Below the pieces are notes generated by a model, which had not been told where the DNA came from, did not search any database, and saw nothing but the letters and a program-made list of their open reading frames with translations. Shown in pieces: positions 47,294 to 55,659 of a stretch of 64,000 bases of DNA. The position numbers were made by a program, and so were the translations under genes. The stretch covers positions 25,365 through 89,364 of the forward strand of contig JANQQW010000074.1 in NCBI GenBank assembly GCA_028284885.1, in the 5' to 3' direction. The DNA comes from Planctomycetaceae bacterium (GTDB lineage Bacteria > Planctomycetota > Planctomycetia > Planctomycetales > Planctomycetaceae). The first letter of the stretch is position 1. Each line of letters opens with the position of its first letter.

Positions 47294-48832
47294 ATGCGAC
47301 TCCGCACCTGGATGGCAGCCGTGGCCTTTTTGGCAATCGCGTTCGCAGCTTCGGCGAACGTGTACGCCCAGGGCCCGCAGTTCCTGCAGACGGCGACCGG
47401 CGCTCCGCTGGGCACGCCGCCCTTCCAAGACCCCAGCGCCGGCCAAGGCGTGGGCTCGCAGGGGCTGAGCGCCCTGCACGCGGTCTCCGCTCCCATGCCG
47501 GGACAGCCCGGGTGGGTTCCGACCGGAGCCCCCGGTCCCGGGCCCGGCGGGCCGGGCATGCTGCCCCCAGGCACACAGCCGTGGCCCCGCATCTCTCCCT
47601 ACGAACACGCGATGGAGCAGCATCGCATCAAGGACGGGCTCTGGTATCGCGACGTCACCAACGGCGGCCGAAAATTCCACGCCCGCCTCGGTGCCACACT
47701 CCTGCAGGTCCGCAAGCCGAACCGCTTCCGCACGCTCGTCGGGGCCCCCATCGTGCCTGTCGGGGCAGGCGGCACGGGGGTCGCCTCGAACTTCTCAGCC
47801 ATCGACACCAGTGCCTTCCACGAGGATCCGTTCGGTCCGACCAACGGCGACGTCGTCACCGAGGGCTCGATCAACCAGGAGCTCGTCGGGCAGTTCCGTG
47901 ACAAGCTCGAGAGCACGCCGGGCGTCCGGATGATCTTCGGGTGGCAAGAGCCGTGGGGCTCGGGAATCGAGTTCAACGGGTTCGCGACCCCGGAGAACGA
48001 GGCCCGCTACGAGCGTGGTCGCGGCGGCACGGCGATCGGCCCGCGCGAGGACACCACCTCCATCACGCACGGCCTGCCGCTCGACAACGGTGCCGGCGGG
48101 GTCGTCGTCCCGTACGACCAGCTCTTCCGGATCAACTTCAGCAGCACCTACTTCGGCGGTGGCGTCAACTGGTTCACGAACGACATGTGGCCCCGCAAGG
48201 AGGTCCGGTTCCGCGTCACACCCGGGTTCCGCTACCTCTACATCTTCGAGGAGTTCTCCTTCGTCGGCCGGGACAGCGGCTTCGACTACACCATCAACGA
48301 AGACGGCTCGATCACCGGTCCGGTCACGCCCCTCGTCCCCAGCTACACGACGGAACTCTTCTCCAGCGTCCGCAGCAACCTGTTCGGGCCGGAGATCGGG
48401 ATCGACTACGGCTTCGGCGGCGACACCTTCGCGATCAACGGCCACACCAAGGTCGGCATCATGGTCAACGTCACGGAGTACAACATCGGCGGCTACGGCG
48501 TCGGCGACGGCTTCGACCCCAACTTCCAGCCGGGCCTCGCCTTCGACGGCGGCGAAACCCACACGCACGTCTCCCCGCTGTTCGAACAGGAGATCGGCCT
48601 GGACTTCGACGTCATCGGCGTCATCCCCGTCCTCAAGAACTGCAGCTGGCTGGAGAAGGCCAAGGTCCACGTCGGCTACTCCGTCGTACTCCTCTGGGAA
48701 CAGGCCCGCCCACAGTACAACATCGAGTACCTCGGCCAGCCCCAGGTTCCGCGACTCCGGTCGAACCTCGCCACGCACCGGACGCAGTGGTACACCCACG
48801 GCTGGGACTTCGCCCTCACCTGGACCTGGTGA
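47294..48832 (+). CDS. BBP7-like outer-membrane beta-barrel protein
   Basis: 512 residues: a signal peptide (AAVAFLAIAFAASANVYA), a Pro/Gly-rich linker (about 45-105, with GAPGPGPGGPGMLPPG), then a barrel with many aromatic-flanked strands (RFRVTPGFRYLYIFEEFSFV, VHVGYSVVLLWEQ). It ends in Trp (ALTWTW), as BAM substrates do. This fits the BBP7 barrel family expanded in planctomycetes, though I judge that by layout only. Two 283-bp and 210-bp gaps flank it; neither shows a further gene. AGGGA lies before the ATG. Confidence 0.72.
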   Translation: MRLRTWMAAVAFLAIAFAASANVYAQGPQFLQTATGAPLGTPPFQDPSAGQGVGSQGLSALHAVSAPMPGQPGWVPTGAPGPGPGGPGMLPPGTQPWPRISPYEHAMEQHRIKDGLWYRDVTNGGRKFHARLGATLLQVRKPNRFRTLVGAPIVPVGAGGTGVASNFSAIDTSAFHEDPFGPTNGDVVTEGSINQELVGQFRDKLESTPGVRMIFGWQEPWGSGIEFNGFATPENEARYERGRGGTAIGPREDTTSITHGLPLDNGAGGVVVPYDQLFRINFSSTYFGGGVNWFTNDMWPRKEVRFRVTPGFRYLYIFEEFSFVGRDSGFDYTINEDGSITGPVTPLVPSYTTELFSSVRSNLFGPEIGIDYGFGGDTFAINGHTKVGIMVNVTEYNIGGYGVGDGFDPNFQPGLAFDGGETHTHVSPLFEQEIGLDFDVIGVIPVLKNCSWLEKAKVHVGYSVVLLWEQARPQYNIEYLGQPQVPRLRSNLATHRTQWYTHGWDFALTWTW

Positions 48833-49042
48833 CACCGGAGCCCCGGCCGCAGGCCCGTCGTGAAGATTCGGCGAATCGAGCCGACCGTGTCGCGTGACCG
48901 CCGCACCGACGACCGCCCGCTGGTAGAATCCGACGCGCTCGGGCCGGGCCGAACCGGGCAGTCAGCAGCCCGTGCCGCCGTGACGGCCGGGCGGACGCGG
49001 CGAACGACTCGCCGCACCTCGGGTACGGACGACTGCTTGGCG

Positions 49043-50131
49043 ATGGACCAGCAAGCCTACCGGGAGATCGTCTCCGGCGACCGGCGCGGACTCCTTCCGT
49101 CAGCCGCGCGACTCGGGCTGAGTCTCGCTTCGATTCCGTACGCGACCGGGAGCCGACTCAACGGCTGGCTGTACGACGTCGGCCTCAAGGCGACGACGGC
49201 GGCCGAGGTGCCCGTGGTCAGCGTGGGCAACGTCGTCGCGGGCGGAACCGGCAAGACGCCCGTCGTCGCCCACGTCGTCAACCAGTTGTCCAACCGCGGT
49301 TGCCGCCCCGCGATCCTCAGCCGCGGCTACAAGGCCGGACCGGACGGCACCAACGACGAGAAACGCGTCCTCGACCTGCTGTGCCGCGGCGTCCCCCACG
49401 TCCAGGGGCAGGACCGCGTGTCCGCGGCCGGCAAGGCCGTCCGTGAGAAGAACGCGAACGTGCTCGTTCTCGACGACGGCTTTCAGCACCGACGCCTCGG
49501 CCGGGATCTCGACATCGCCCTCGTCGACGCACTCGAGCCCTGGGGATTCGGCCGCATGCTGCCCCGCGGACTGCTCCGCGAACCTCGAACGGCACTCCGG
49601 CGGGCCGACCTCGTGCTTCTCACCCGCGTGGACCAGTCGGAGGAGTCGCAGCGAGCGGCCGTCCGTCGCGAGATCGAGTCGGTGACCGGCCGGCCGCCCG
49701 TCGAGGTCGCCTTCCCGCCGAAGGTCCTCGTCAACGCCGCCGGGGCGACGTCGACGCTCGACTCTCTCCGCGGCGCACCGGCGGTCGCCTTCTGCGGCGT
49801 CGGCAACCCGGCCGCGTTCCGGCGGTCGTTGGAGTCCCTGGGCGTCCGCCTGCTCGCCTTCTTCGAGTTCGAGGACCACCACGCCTTCGGTCCGGACGAC
49901 GTCCGACGGCTCACCGAGCAGGTCGCGGAACTCGACGCACCGCTCGTGCTGTGTACTGAGAAGGACCTGGTGAAGGTTCGCGAGGAGAACCTGGGCGACG
50001 TGCCGCTGTGGGCCGTCCGCATCGGCGTCTCCGTCCGCGAAGGGGCCCAGCGGCTCGACGAGCAACTCGACCGCGTCGCCGGCCTGGTGAACGAGCCGAT
50101 CCCGACGACCCCCACGACCGCCGTCGGTTGA
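49043..50131 (+). CDS. lpxK: Tetraacyldisaccharide 4'-kinase
   Basis: A 362-residue membrane-associated kinase that phosphorylates the 4' position of the lipid A precursor. The family P-loop GNVVAGGTGKTPVVAH is near residue 65. It is followed by the diagnostic ILSRGYK, VLVLDDGFQHRRLGRDLDI and PRGLLREP segments, then FFEFEDHHAF and LCTEKDLVK. Length is slightly above E. coli LpxK (328). Together with hldE and waaF elsewhere in the window it shows that this organism makes lipid A/LPS. The ATG precedes DQQAYRE; further in-frame starts upstream lack family similarity. Confidence 0.93.
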   Translation: MDQQAYREIVSGDRRGLLPSAARLGLSLASIPYATGSRLNGWLYDVGLKATTAAEVPVVSVGNVVAGGTGKTPVVAHVVNQLSNRGCRPAILSRGYKAGPDGTNDEKRVLDLLCRGVPHVQGQDRVSAAGKAVREKNANVLVLDDGFQHRRLGRDLDIALVDALEPWGFGRMLPRGLLREPRTALRRADLVLLTRVDQSEESQRAAVRREIESVTGRPPVEVAFPPKVLVNAAGATSTLDSLRGAPAVAFCGVGNPAAFRRSLESLGVRLLAFFEFEDHHAFGPDDVRRLTEQVAELDAPLVLCTEKDLVKVREENLGDVPLWAVRIGVSVREGAQRLDEQLDRVAGLVNEPIPTTPTTAVG

Positions 50132-50147
50132 CGTCGCCCGACCCGGC

Positions 50148-51005
50148 CTACGGGAACGTCCGCAGCCGCGACGACGACGAGCTCGGCCACCGCCCGACGC
50201 GCTCCCTCTGGTGGAACCGCTGACCGGTCAGTTGCTCGAGTTCGTCTCGGAACCGGCTGAAGCGCCGCAGGCGAACGTCCGCGTCGGACGCCTCGAACAC
50301 GCCTTGCCCCCGGACGCCGAGCCGCCCACGGAGCAGGCCGTTCGGCGCGACGTCGAGATCGATCTCCGGATGCGCCTGCTTGAAGGGGAGTCGCACGTAC
50401 GCCCCGTGAAGGCCGAAGTCGCTCGCCCGGAGCGGGACGCTCCAGCGGTCGGACGTGAAGAACGGACGGTCGCGCCGCCGCCACGGCAGTTGCCGCCTGG
50501 TGGCGAACTGCTGCAGCGTCAGCTCGAAGTTCAGAGTGCCGTCGACCGGGACGACTTCGCCGTCGTCGTCGAGCGGGACGACGTGCACCAGCAGTCCGTC
50601 GATCTCGGGGTCCGCGTCCCAGTTCGCGACCCGTGCTGCGATCGAGAGTGACCGGACGCGAGGTCGTCGCGCGGCGGACGCGGTCGGACGGCGTGGACCG
50701 GGGGCGGCTCCGTCGAGCAGGATCGTCCCGTTGTCCCGGTCGAACTCGTCGGCCGCGAGAATCGAGAGGACGCGGTCGGCCGCGAACCGGCTGCGAACCT
50801 CGATCCCGTCAGTCGAGGTCGCCAGCACCACGTGGTCGCTCGACGGTTCGGAGTCGAGCACGCCACGTGCGACACGACCGTCGGAGAGCCGAAGGACGAC
50901 CGCGTCACCGCGCTCGACCGCCTCGACGTTGCTCGCAAGTCCCCCGCACACGGCCACGCCCGTCGCGATCGCGATTCGTAGCACGCTGCTGATCGGTCGT
51001 CGCAT
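50148..51005 (-). CDS. Secreted protein at the end of the pseudopilin arm
   Basis: 285 residues with a signal peptide (VLRIAIATGVAVCGGLASNVEA). A small beta domain (about 25-95, DAVVLRLSDGRVARGVLDSE, then EVRSRFAADRVLSILA) resembles the SH3-like or LSm-like strands seen in many planctomycete proteins. After a Pro/Arg linker comes a second beta domain (about 125-240, LLVHVVPLDDDGEVVPVDGTLNFEL). I recognise no family. It lies 189 bp after the K-like pseudopilin on the same strand and may belong to the secretion locus. The ATG at 51005 has a GGCGGG stretch just upstream. Confidence 0.6.
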   Translation of the reverse strand: MRRPISSVLRIAIATGVAVCGGLASNVEAVERGDAVVLRLSDGRVARGVLDSEPSSDHVVLATSTDGIEVRSRFAADRVLSILAADEFDRDNGTILLDGAAPGPRRPTASAARRPRVRSLSIAARVANWDADPEIDGLLVHVVPLDDDGEVVPVDGTLNFELTLQQFATRRQLPWRRRDRPFFTSDRWSVPLRASDFGLHGAYVRLPFKQAHPEIDLDVAPNGLLRGRLGVRGQGVFEASDADVRLRRFSRFRDELEQLTGQRFHQRERVGRWPSSSSSRLRTFP

Positions 51006-51194
51006 CCCGCCGCCCCCCGTTCGCCATGGAACGGGGAACAACGAATGCAAGCGGAGTGCCTCGCGCACGTCTGACGACGGCGGTCGTCCGAACACGCGAC
51101 GACGTCGAGACTTCAGCCTTGCCCAGCATGCCGAGTCCCGGCGACGACGTTGCCCGTGGGCAACACGCGACCTCCTCCGGCAACGCGAGCCGGA

Positions 51195-52484
51195 CTACGG
51201 AGCCACGTCCCGGTGCCAGCTCGTCGGCGAGATCGCCATCTTCGGACCGCTACGGAACCCGGGCGGCGGATCGTTCAGATGGACGTCGGAGAAGCAGAAC
51301 TCCGTCGGCGAGGTGGCGATCACCGACTGGGTGACGGCACATCCGACGATCTTCGCCGTCGGGCTGCCGAACGGGAGCACGAGCGTGTCGGACGTGTAGA
51401 CGATCCCGCGGAGGTGCGACGGGTAGGTGTCGGACGTGTCCCCGTCGAACGAGCCGTGGTAGGGCACGCCGGCCGGGTTGAAGTTCGTCGCGTGCGTCGA
51501 CTCGCTGAGGGCGTCGACGTCGTGCCCGATCCGGAAGCTCCCCGCGACGAGCAGTGCGGGGTAGTTCGGAGCGGCCGGCTCCCAGTGAACCGAGCCCGAC
51601 ACGCCGCTGGCCGAACCGGGGTTCAGCACGACGAGCGTCCCGACGATTCGGCAGTTCCGCACGGTGAGCGTCTTGAAACCGCAGTCGACGACGTAGATGC
51701 CCAGCGGGTTCGTCCCGCCGCCGAACGGGTTCACCGTCGGGGCGAGCACGAGGTTCTCGATCACCGGCGTGTTCGCACCGGACCCGGGAAGGGCGTCGAC
51801 GTCGATCTGGGTGCCGTTGTCGAGGTAGAAGTCGAACACGTCGCTACCAGGAAGCGTCCGCGTTGCCGCGCCGCTGACGGAGGTACCGGAGACGTCCCCG
51901 CTGACGGTTCCCGTTGCGGATGCGTCGCCGAGGACGTCCGCGTCGACGGCCGTCGCGGTCAGGTTCCCGTTGGCGTGGAGCACCGTGTCCGTCGTGAGGT
52001 CGACGAGCGTGGCGACCGTCAGGTTCGAGTTCACGCACAACGGGACGCCGAGGCAGTCGAGCGCGTCCCCCGCGGGGACCAGCCGGACGCGACGAACCAC
52101 GACGGCGTCGTTCACGCGGCCGGTGCCGGTGAGCCAGACGGAGTCGGTTCCGTCGTCGGCGAGGACTCCGTCGTCGTCGGTCAGTTTCCACTCGAACGTG
52201 CCGTTGCCGAGGGAAAAGGTCTCGGCCGTGTTCCCGCTGACGTAGGTCGTCCGCCACGTTGCATTCGAGTCGACTCGGTTCACGCCGAACTCGACTGCCG
52301 TGCGGGCGAGGAGGGTTGCCTCCTCGCAGTCGGCCCGGGCGGTCGCCGTCCGCAGCCCGTCGTGGGCGATGCGAATCGCGGCGAACCCCATCACCGAGAC
52401 CATCACCGAGACCATCATCACGGCGACGTACAGGTAGCCGCGGCGAGATCGGTGACGAGGTCGTGCTCGGACGGCTCTCCTCAT
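51195..52484 (-). CDS. GspK/PilX-like large minor pseudopilin
   Basis: 429 residues. A basic N-terminus (RARPRHRSRRG) precedes the hydrophobic helix YLYVAVMMVSVMVSVMGFAAI. The prepilin-peptidase Gly is present, but the usual Glu5 is absent, as in GspK, the tip pseudopilin. A large extracellular part follows with Asn/Thr/Ser-rich strands (NSNLTVATLVDLTTDTVL) and an unusual poly-repeat of TGTVSGDVSGTSVSG. The size and missing Glu5 fit a GspK-like cap. The ATG overlaps the upstream stop as ATGA; last of four coupled pseudopilin genes. Confidence 0.75.
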   Translation of the reverse strand: MRRAVRARPRHRSRRGYLYVAVMMVSVMVSVMGFAAIRIAHDGLRTATARADCEEATLLARTAVEFGVNRVDSNATWRTTYVSGNTAETFSLGNGTFEWKLTDDDGVLADDGTDSVWLTGTGRVNDAVVVRRVRLVPAGDALDCLGVPLCVNSNLTVATLVDLTTDTVLHANGNLTATAVDADVLGDASATGTVSGDVSGTSVSGAATRTLPGSDVFDFYLDNGTQIDVDALPGSGANTPVIENLVLAPTVNPFGGGTNPLGIYVVDCGFKTLTVRNCRIVGTLVVLNPGSASGVSGSVHWEPAAPNYPALLVAGSFRIGHDVDALSESTHATNFNPAGVPYHGSFDGDTSDTYPSHLRGIVYTSDTLVLPFGSPTAKIVGCAVTQSVIATSPTEFCFSDVHLNDPPPGFRSGPKMAISPTSWHRDVAP

Positions 52485-53137
52485 CGGTCGTACGCCTCGC
52501 TGGTGACGTCGACCACGGACTCGACCGCCGGCCCCGTGCCCGCCTGCAGGGCGACCCCGATCCGCGAGACGGCGGACGAGGCGACGTCCGGCGACCGCGG
52601 ATACTCGCCCGGCAGCGCGCGAACGGCGACGAGCGTCGTCGAGCGACCTGTCGGGTCGGTGACGGTGACCGAGACGCGACGGACGCCCTGCTCGCCGGCG
52701 ACGTCGGAGACGACGGTGTTCGGGTCGGCCGCGGAGACGTGGTCGACGACGACGGAGCGGGTCCAGCCCGTCAGGTTGGGGTGGTCCGTGCCGGTTCGGT
52801 CCTCCGGGGGCGAGGCGGTCCAGCCGTCGAAGTCGTCCGAGTCGTCGAACGTCGATCGATTCGCGGAGGACTCGCCGGAGTCGAGCCCGAAGGCGACGTC
52901 GACGCCGTCCGGGTCGTAGTAGGGCTGGTCGAGCACCTCGGCCATCATCTCGCGGGCGAGGTTCATCCGCTGGGTGCGGGCGGCCGCCTCCTGCCAGGTC
53001 CGCCACACTGAACCGACCGACCGGAGCGCCCCGACCAGGAGCAGCCCGACCAGCAACGTCGAGACGGCCACCTCCACGAGCGTCAGTCCAGCGCGTCCGC
53101 GACGATCGGGTTGTCGTGCTCGAGCGTGACGGGCCAT
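52481..53137 (-). CDS. GspI/PilV-like minor pseudopilin
   Basis: 218 residues. A basic leader (MARHARARQPDRRGRAG) ends at the peptidase site G/LTLVEVAVSTLLVGLLLVGALR, with Glu at position 5 of the mature helix. The globular part is short and carries DDFDGWTASPPEDR and TRSVVVDHVSAADPN. The short size and LTLVEVAVSTL pattern point to the I/V class of minor pseudopilins. Its ATG shares one base with the upstream stop (TGATG). Confidence 0.78.
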   Translation of the reverse strand: MARHARARQPDRRGRAGLTLVEVAVSTLLVGLLLVGALRSVGSVWRTWQEAAARTQRMNLAREMMAEVLDQPYYDPDGVDVAFGLDSGESSANRSTFDDSDDFDGWTASPPEDRTGTDHPNLTGWTRSVVVDHVSAADPNTVVSDVAGEQGVRRVSVTVTDPTGRSTTLVAVRALPGEYPRSPDVASSAVSRIGVALQAGTGPAVESVVDVTSEAYDR

Positions 53138-54015
53138 CAGTTCGTCCCGTGCACGGCGTAGATCGAGATGCGGCGGTCCTCGGTCTCGTCCGACGTCCCC
53201 CACGTGGTCCGGAACCCGTTGCTCACCGCGTCGTGCGACCGAGTGCGAACATCGCCCCCGCCCGTCGTGTACTGGTAGGACTGAAAGCCGTGCTCGAAGG
53301 CAACGGCCAGCCAGTAGTCGCCGGGCGTGAGGGGCGTGTCCGGGACGCTGACCGTGGTCCACGCGGCCAACGAGGGCGTGCGAACCCTCGACGACTCGAC
53401 CACCAACGCGTCCGGCTCGCCGCCGTTGTCCCCGTAGACGGCCACGCGAAAGTCCTTGCTGCCGTGCCCCCCGACGAACGCCGTCACGGCCGTGACCGTG
53501 ATCGGGTCGAGCACGTTGAACCGTGTCGCGATCTGCGTGTTCGGGACGCCGGACTCCTCGTTGGCGTAGACGTGCGGATAACCAGCGTGTGCGCTGAGCG
53601 TGGGCGGCGAGAAGGTCTCGGTCTCGTAGCTAAGGTCGAAGTTCTGCACGTCTTCGAGGACCGTGGCCGCGGGGCCGCCGTCGACGGAGACGGTGAGCGG
53701 GTCGCCCGGGGTGCCGGACCAGGCGTAGCGGAGCAGGTCGGCCTTGCCGTCATTGCTCCTGTCAGGCACGGCGAACGTGACCGAGTTGGCCGTCCGCTCG
53801 GTGAAGTGCCGGGCGGCGGCGAGGTCGGACTGCAGCGACGAACGGGCCTCGCCGAGAACGGCCCGGTCGCGGTCGACGAAGTCCGTGTCGAGCGCGGAGG
53901 TCGCGATCGCGAGCGTCGTCGCGAGGCCGACTAGGAGGAAGGTCGCCGAGCCCATCGCGACGAGGGTCTCGACGAGCGTGTAGCCGGCTCGCGGGCGTCG
54001 GTGCGTTCGGATCAC
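53137..54015 (-). CDS. GspJ/PilW-like minor pseudopilin
   Basis: 292 residues with leader RTHRRPRAG/YTLVETLVAMGSATFLLVGLATTL and the conserved Glu5. The globular domain is beta-rich (SVTFAVPDRSNDGKADLLRY, then DPLTVSVDGGPAATV). A C-terminal jelly-roll-like stretch (ITVTAVTAFVGGHGSKDF, then PLTPGDYWLAVAFEHGF) resembles a carbohydrate-binding or DUF4082-like insert and is not usual in GspJ. The class assignment is from operon order and size. The GTG start overlaps the GspH-like stop as GTGA. Confidence 0.75.
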   Translation of the reverse strand: MIRTHRRPRAGYTLVETLVAMGSATFLLVGLATTLAIATSALDTDFVDRDRAVLGEARSSLQSDLAAARHFTERTANSVTFAVPDRSNDGKADLLRYAWSGTPGDPLTVSVDGGPAATVLEDVQNFDLSYETETFSPPTLSAHAGYPHVYANEESGVPNTQIATRFNVLDPITVTAVTAFVGGHGSKDFRVAVYGDNGGEPDALVVESSRVRTPSLAAWTTVSVPDTPLTPGDYWLAVAFEHGFQSYQYTTGGGDVRTRSHDAVSNGFRTTWGTSDETEDRRISIYAVHGTN

Positions 54016-54524
54016 TGGACTCGGGCCCTCCCGGTGACCGGATCGACGACGACCGTCCGCGTGTGGGATCCCGAGCCGACGACGACCGTGCCGCTGGAGA
54101 GGGGCGTGAAAGCGGTGCCGGTCCGCGGCTGGCCGTACATGTCGAACGTGACCGACGGCCCGCCGTCGAAGCTGGCCGACAGGACGGCGGTCGGCCCGAC
54201 CGTCACGCCGAAGTCGACGACGTAGTTCTCAGAGTGGTGGCCGGGCATCGGGACGCCGGGCAGCTCGTAGCCGACGTAGGGCGTCGTCTTGAACTCCACG
54301 GACTGCACGGTGCTGTGCGACATGGCCGTTCGACGGGCGAGCGTGAGGTCCGAGACGAGCCGTCGGGCGAGGGATTCGGCCCGGCGGTCGTGCAGCGCAC
54401 CGCTGAACCGCGGGGCTGCCGTCGCCGCGAGAATCCCCATGATCAACACGGTTAGCACCAACTCGACGAGCGTGAAGCCACGTCGGCGTCCGGTTGGCCG
54501 GGTTGTGACGGGTCGCGGGAGCAC
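54012..54524 (-). CDS. GspH/FimT-like pseudopilin
   Basis: 170 residues. A short basic leader ends at RRRG/FTLVELVLTVLIMGILAATAAPRF, a textbook class III/IV prepilin N-terminus with Glu5. The rest has the GspH pattern: LARRLVSDLTLARRTAMSHS, then beta strands YVVDFGVTVGPTAVL and VTFDMYGQP. The GTG start at 54524 has GGAG six bases upstream; a longer TTG start at 54572 would give an over-long Arg-rich leader. First gene of the leftward pseudopilin arm. Confidence 0.85.
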   Translation of the reverse strand: MLPRPVTTRPTGRRRGFTLVELVLTVLIMGILAATAAPRFSGALHDRRAESLARRLVSDLTLARRTAMSHSTVQSVEFKTTPYVGYELPGVPMPGHHSENYVVDFGVTVGPTAVLSASFDGGPSVTFDMYGQPRTGTAFTPLSSGTVVVGSGSHTRTVVVDPVTGRARVQ

Positions 54525-54580
54525 GTCGAACTCCGGATGAGACCGCGCACGCCTTCGTCGGCGGCTGCGCAACGGCGAAC

Positions 54581-54689
54581 GGGCAAACGTAGGTCACGCA
54601 CGGCGACGTTCAAGAAGTCCGAATGGGTGGAAACGCTGCTTTTCGGCAACGTCCGTTTGACTCCCATCCGTTGCAACCTACGTTTGCCC
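54581..54689. promoter_or_regulatory. Perfect 14-bp inverted repeat between divergent pseudopilin arms
   Basis: GGGCAAACGTAGGT at 54581-54594 is repeated exactly in inverted orientation at 54676-54689 (ACCTACGTTTGCCC), with 81 bases between. The left copy ends 57 bases from the GspH-like start and the right copy 77 bases from the GspG start. Each arm therefore has one copy in the same orientation relative to its own transcript. This looks like an operator or conserved promoter element shared by both arms. The spacer may also form a secondary hairpin. Confidence 0.5.
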
Positions 54690-54765
54690 GCCCGGCACTC
54701 CGTGCGAACTCGGGCCACGAGGTACGAAACGCACAGTCACCTGATCCAATCGGGGAATCGAAACA

Positions 54766-55176
54766 ATGGGCAAACGAGTCAATGGTCGGAAACGACACGG
54801 TTTCACGCTGGTCGAACTCGTCGTCGTGGTGCTGGTGATCGGCATCATCGCGGCGGTCGCCGCTCCCAAGATGTTCAACACCGCCACGAACGCCCGCGAG
54901 AACGCGACGCGGCACTCGCTGACGGTCGTCCGCGACGCGCTCGAGTTGTACCGCTCGCAGACCGGCAACTACCCGTCGGCCGCCACCGACCTCGCCAGCG
55001 ACCTCGGCCCGTACCTGAAGGGGCCCTTCCCGACGGCGCAGGTCGGCAACACGAACGCCACCGTCGGCGCCTCGGCCGCCGACCCGATCGCCGTCTCCGG
55101 CGGTTCGGAGGGCTGGGTCTACAACGCGTCGACCGGCGACTTCGCCGTCAACGACGCCTCCTATGTCAGCTGGTGA
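54766..55176 (+). CDS. gspG: Major pseudopilin, GspG type
   Basis: 136 residues. Leader KRVNGRKRHG/FTLVELVVVVLVIGIIAAVAAPKMF with Glu5, then the GspG helix and loop (TRHSLTVVRDALELYRSQTGNYP) and the calcium/loop region (GPYLKGPFPTAQVGN). The short length is typical of the major pseudopilin, which forms the piston-like filament of type II secretion. The ATG begins the rightward arm. Confidence 0.88.
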   Translation: MGKRVNGRKRHGFTLVELVVVVLVIGIIAAVAAPKMFNTATNARENATRHSLTVVRDALELYRSQTGNYPSAATDLASDLGPYLKGPFPTAQVGNTNATVGASAADPIAVSGGSEGWVYNASTGDFAVNDASYVSW

Positions 55177-55223
55177 TCCGAGCCTCGACTCGGCTCCTCA
55201 CCGTTCCGTCCGGAGGTCGATCC

Positions 55224-55622
55224 GTGAACGACGTCCACCGATCCCCGAAGGTTCTCGTGGCCGAGGACAACCGGGCCATGGGCAACGTCCTCTCGTTCGC
55301 ACTCGAACGCGAGGGATTCGACGTGACCCTGGCCCGCAGCGGGACCGAGGCGATCGAGGTCTGCGAGACCTCCACGTTCGACTTCGTGCTGACCGACCAC
55401 CAGATGCCGGGGGCCTCGGGCGTCGATCTCTGCCGCCACCTCCGAGGGCAGGCGAAGCACGCCGTGGTGCCGATCCTGTTCTGCTCGGCGAAGGGGTTCG
55501 AACTCGACGCCCTCGAGCTCCGCGAGGAGTTCGGTGTCATCGACGTCGCCCTCAAGCCGTTCAGCACGTCGGAGATCGTGAACTCCGTGAGAGCCGCGAC
55601 AACCGCGCTCGCCGTCGAGTGA
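55224..55622 (+). CDS. Single-domain response regulator
   Basis: 132 residues, a stand-alone CheY-like receiver. Acidic pocket AEDN near the N-terminus, phospho-acceptor Asp58 in VLTDHQMPG, Ser in ILFCSAKG, and Lys in VALKPFS. No output domain, so it probably signals by protein contact. GGAGG lies seven bases before the GTG. Encoded between gspG and a histidine kinase in the secretion operon; the kinase is its likely partner. Confidence 0.88.
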   Translation: MNDVHRSPKVLVAEDNRAMGNVLSFALEREGFDVTLARSGTEAIEVCETSTFDFVLTDHQMPGASGVDLCRHLRGQAKHAVVPILFCSAKGFELDALELREEFGVIDVALKPFSTSEIVNSVRAATTALAVE

Positions 55623-55659
55623 GTCTCGTACGGGCCGCGAGCGGAGAACGCTGCCCACA

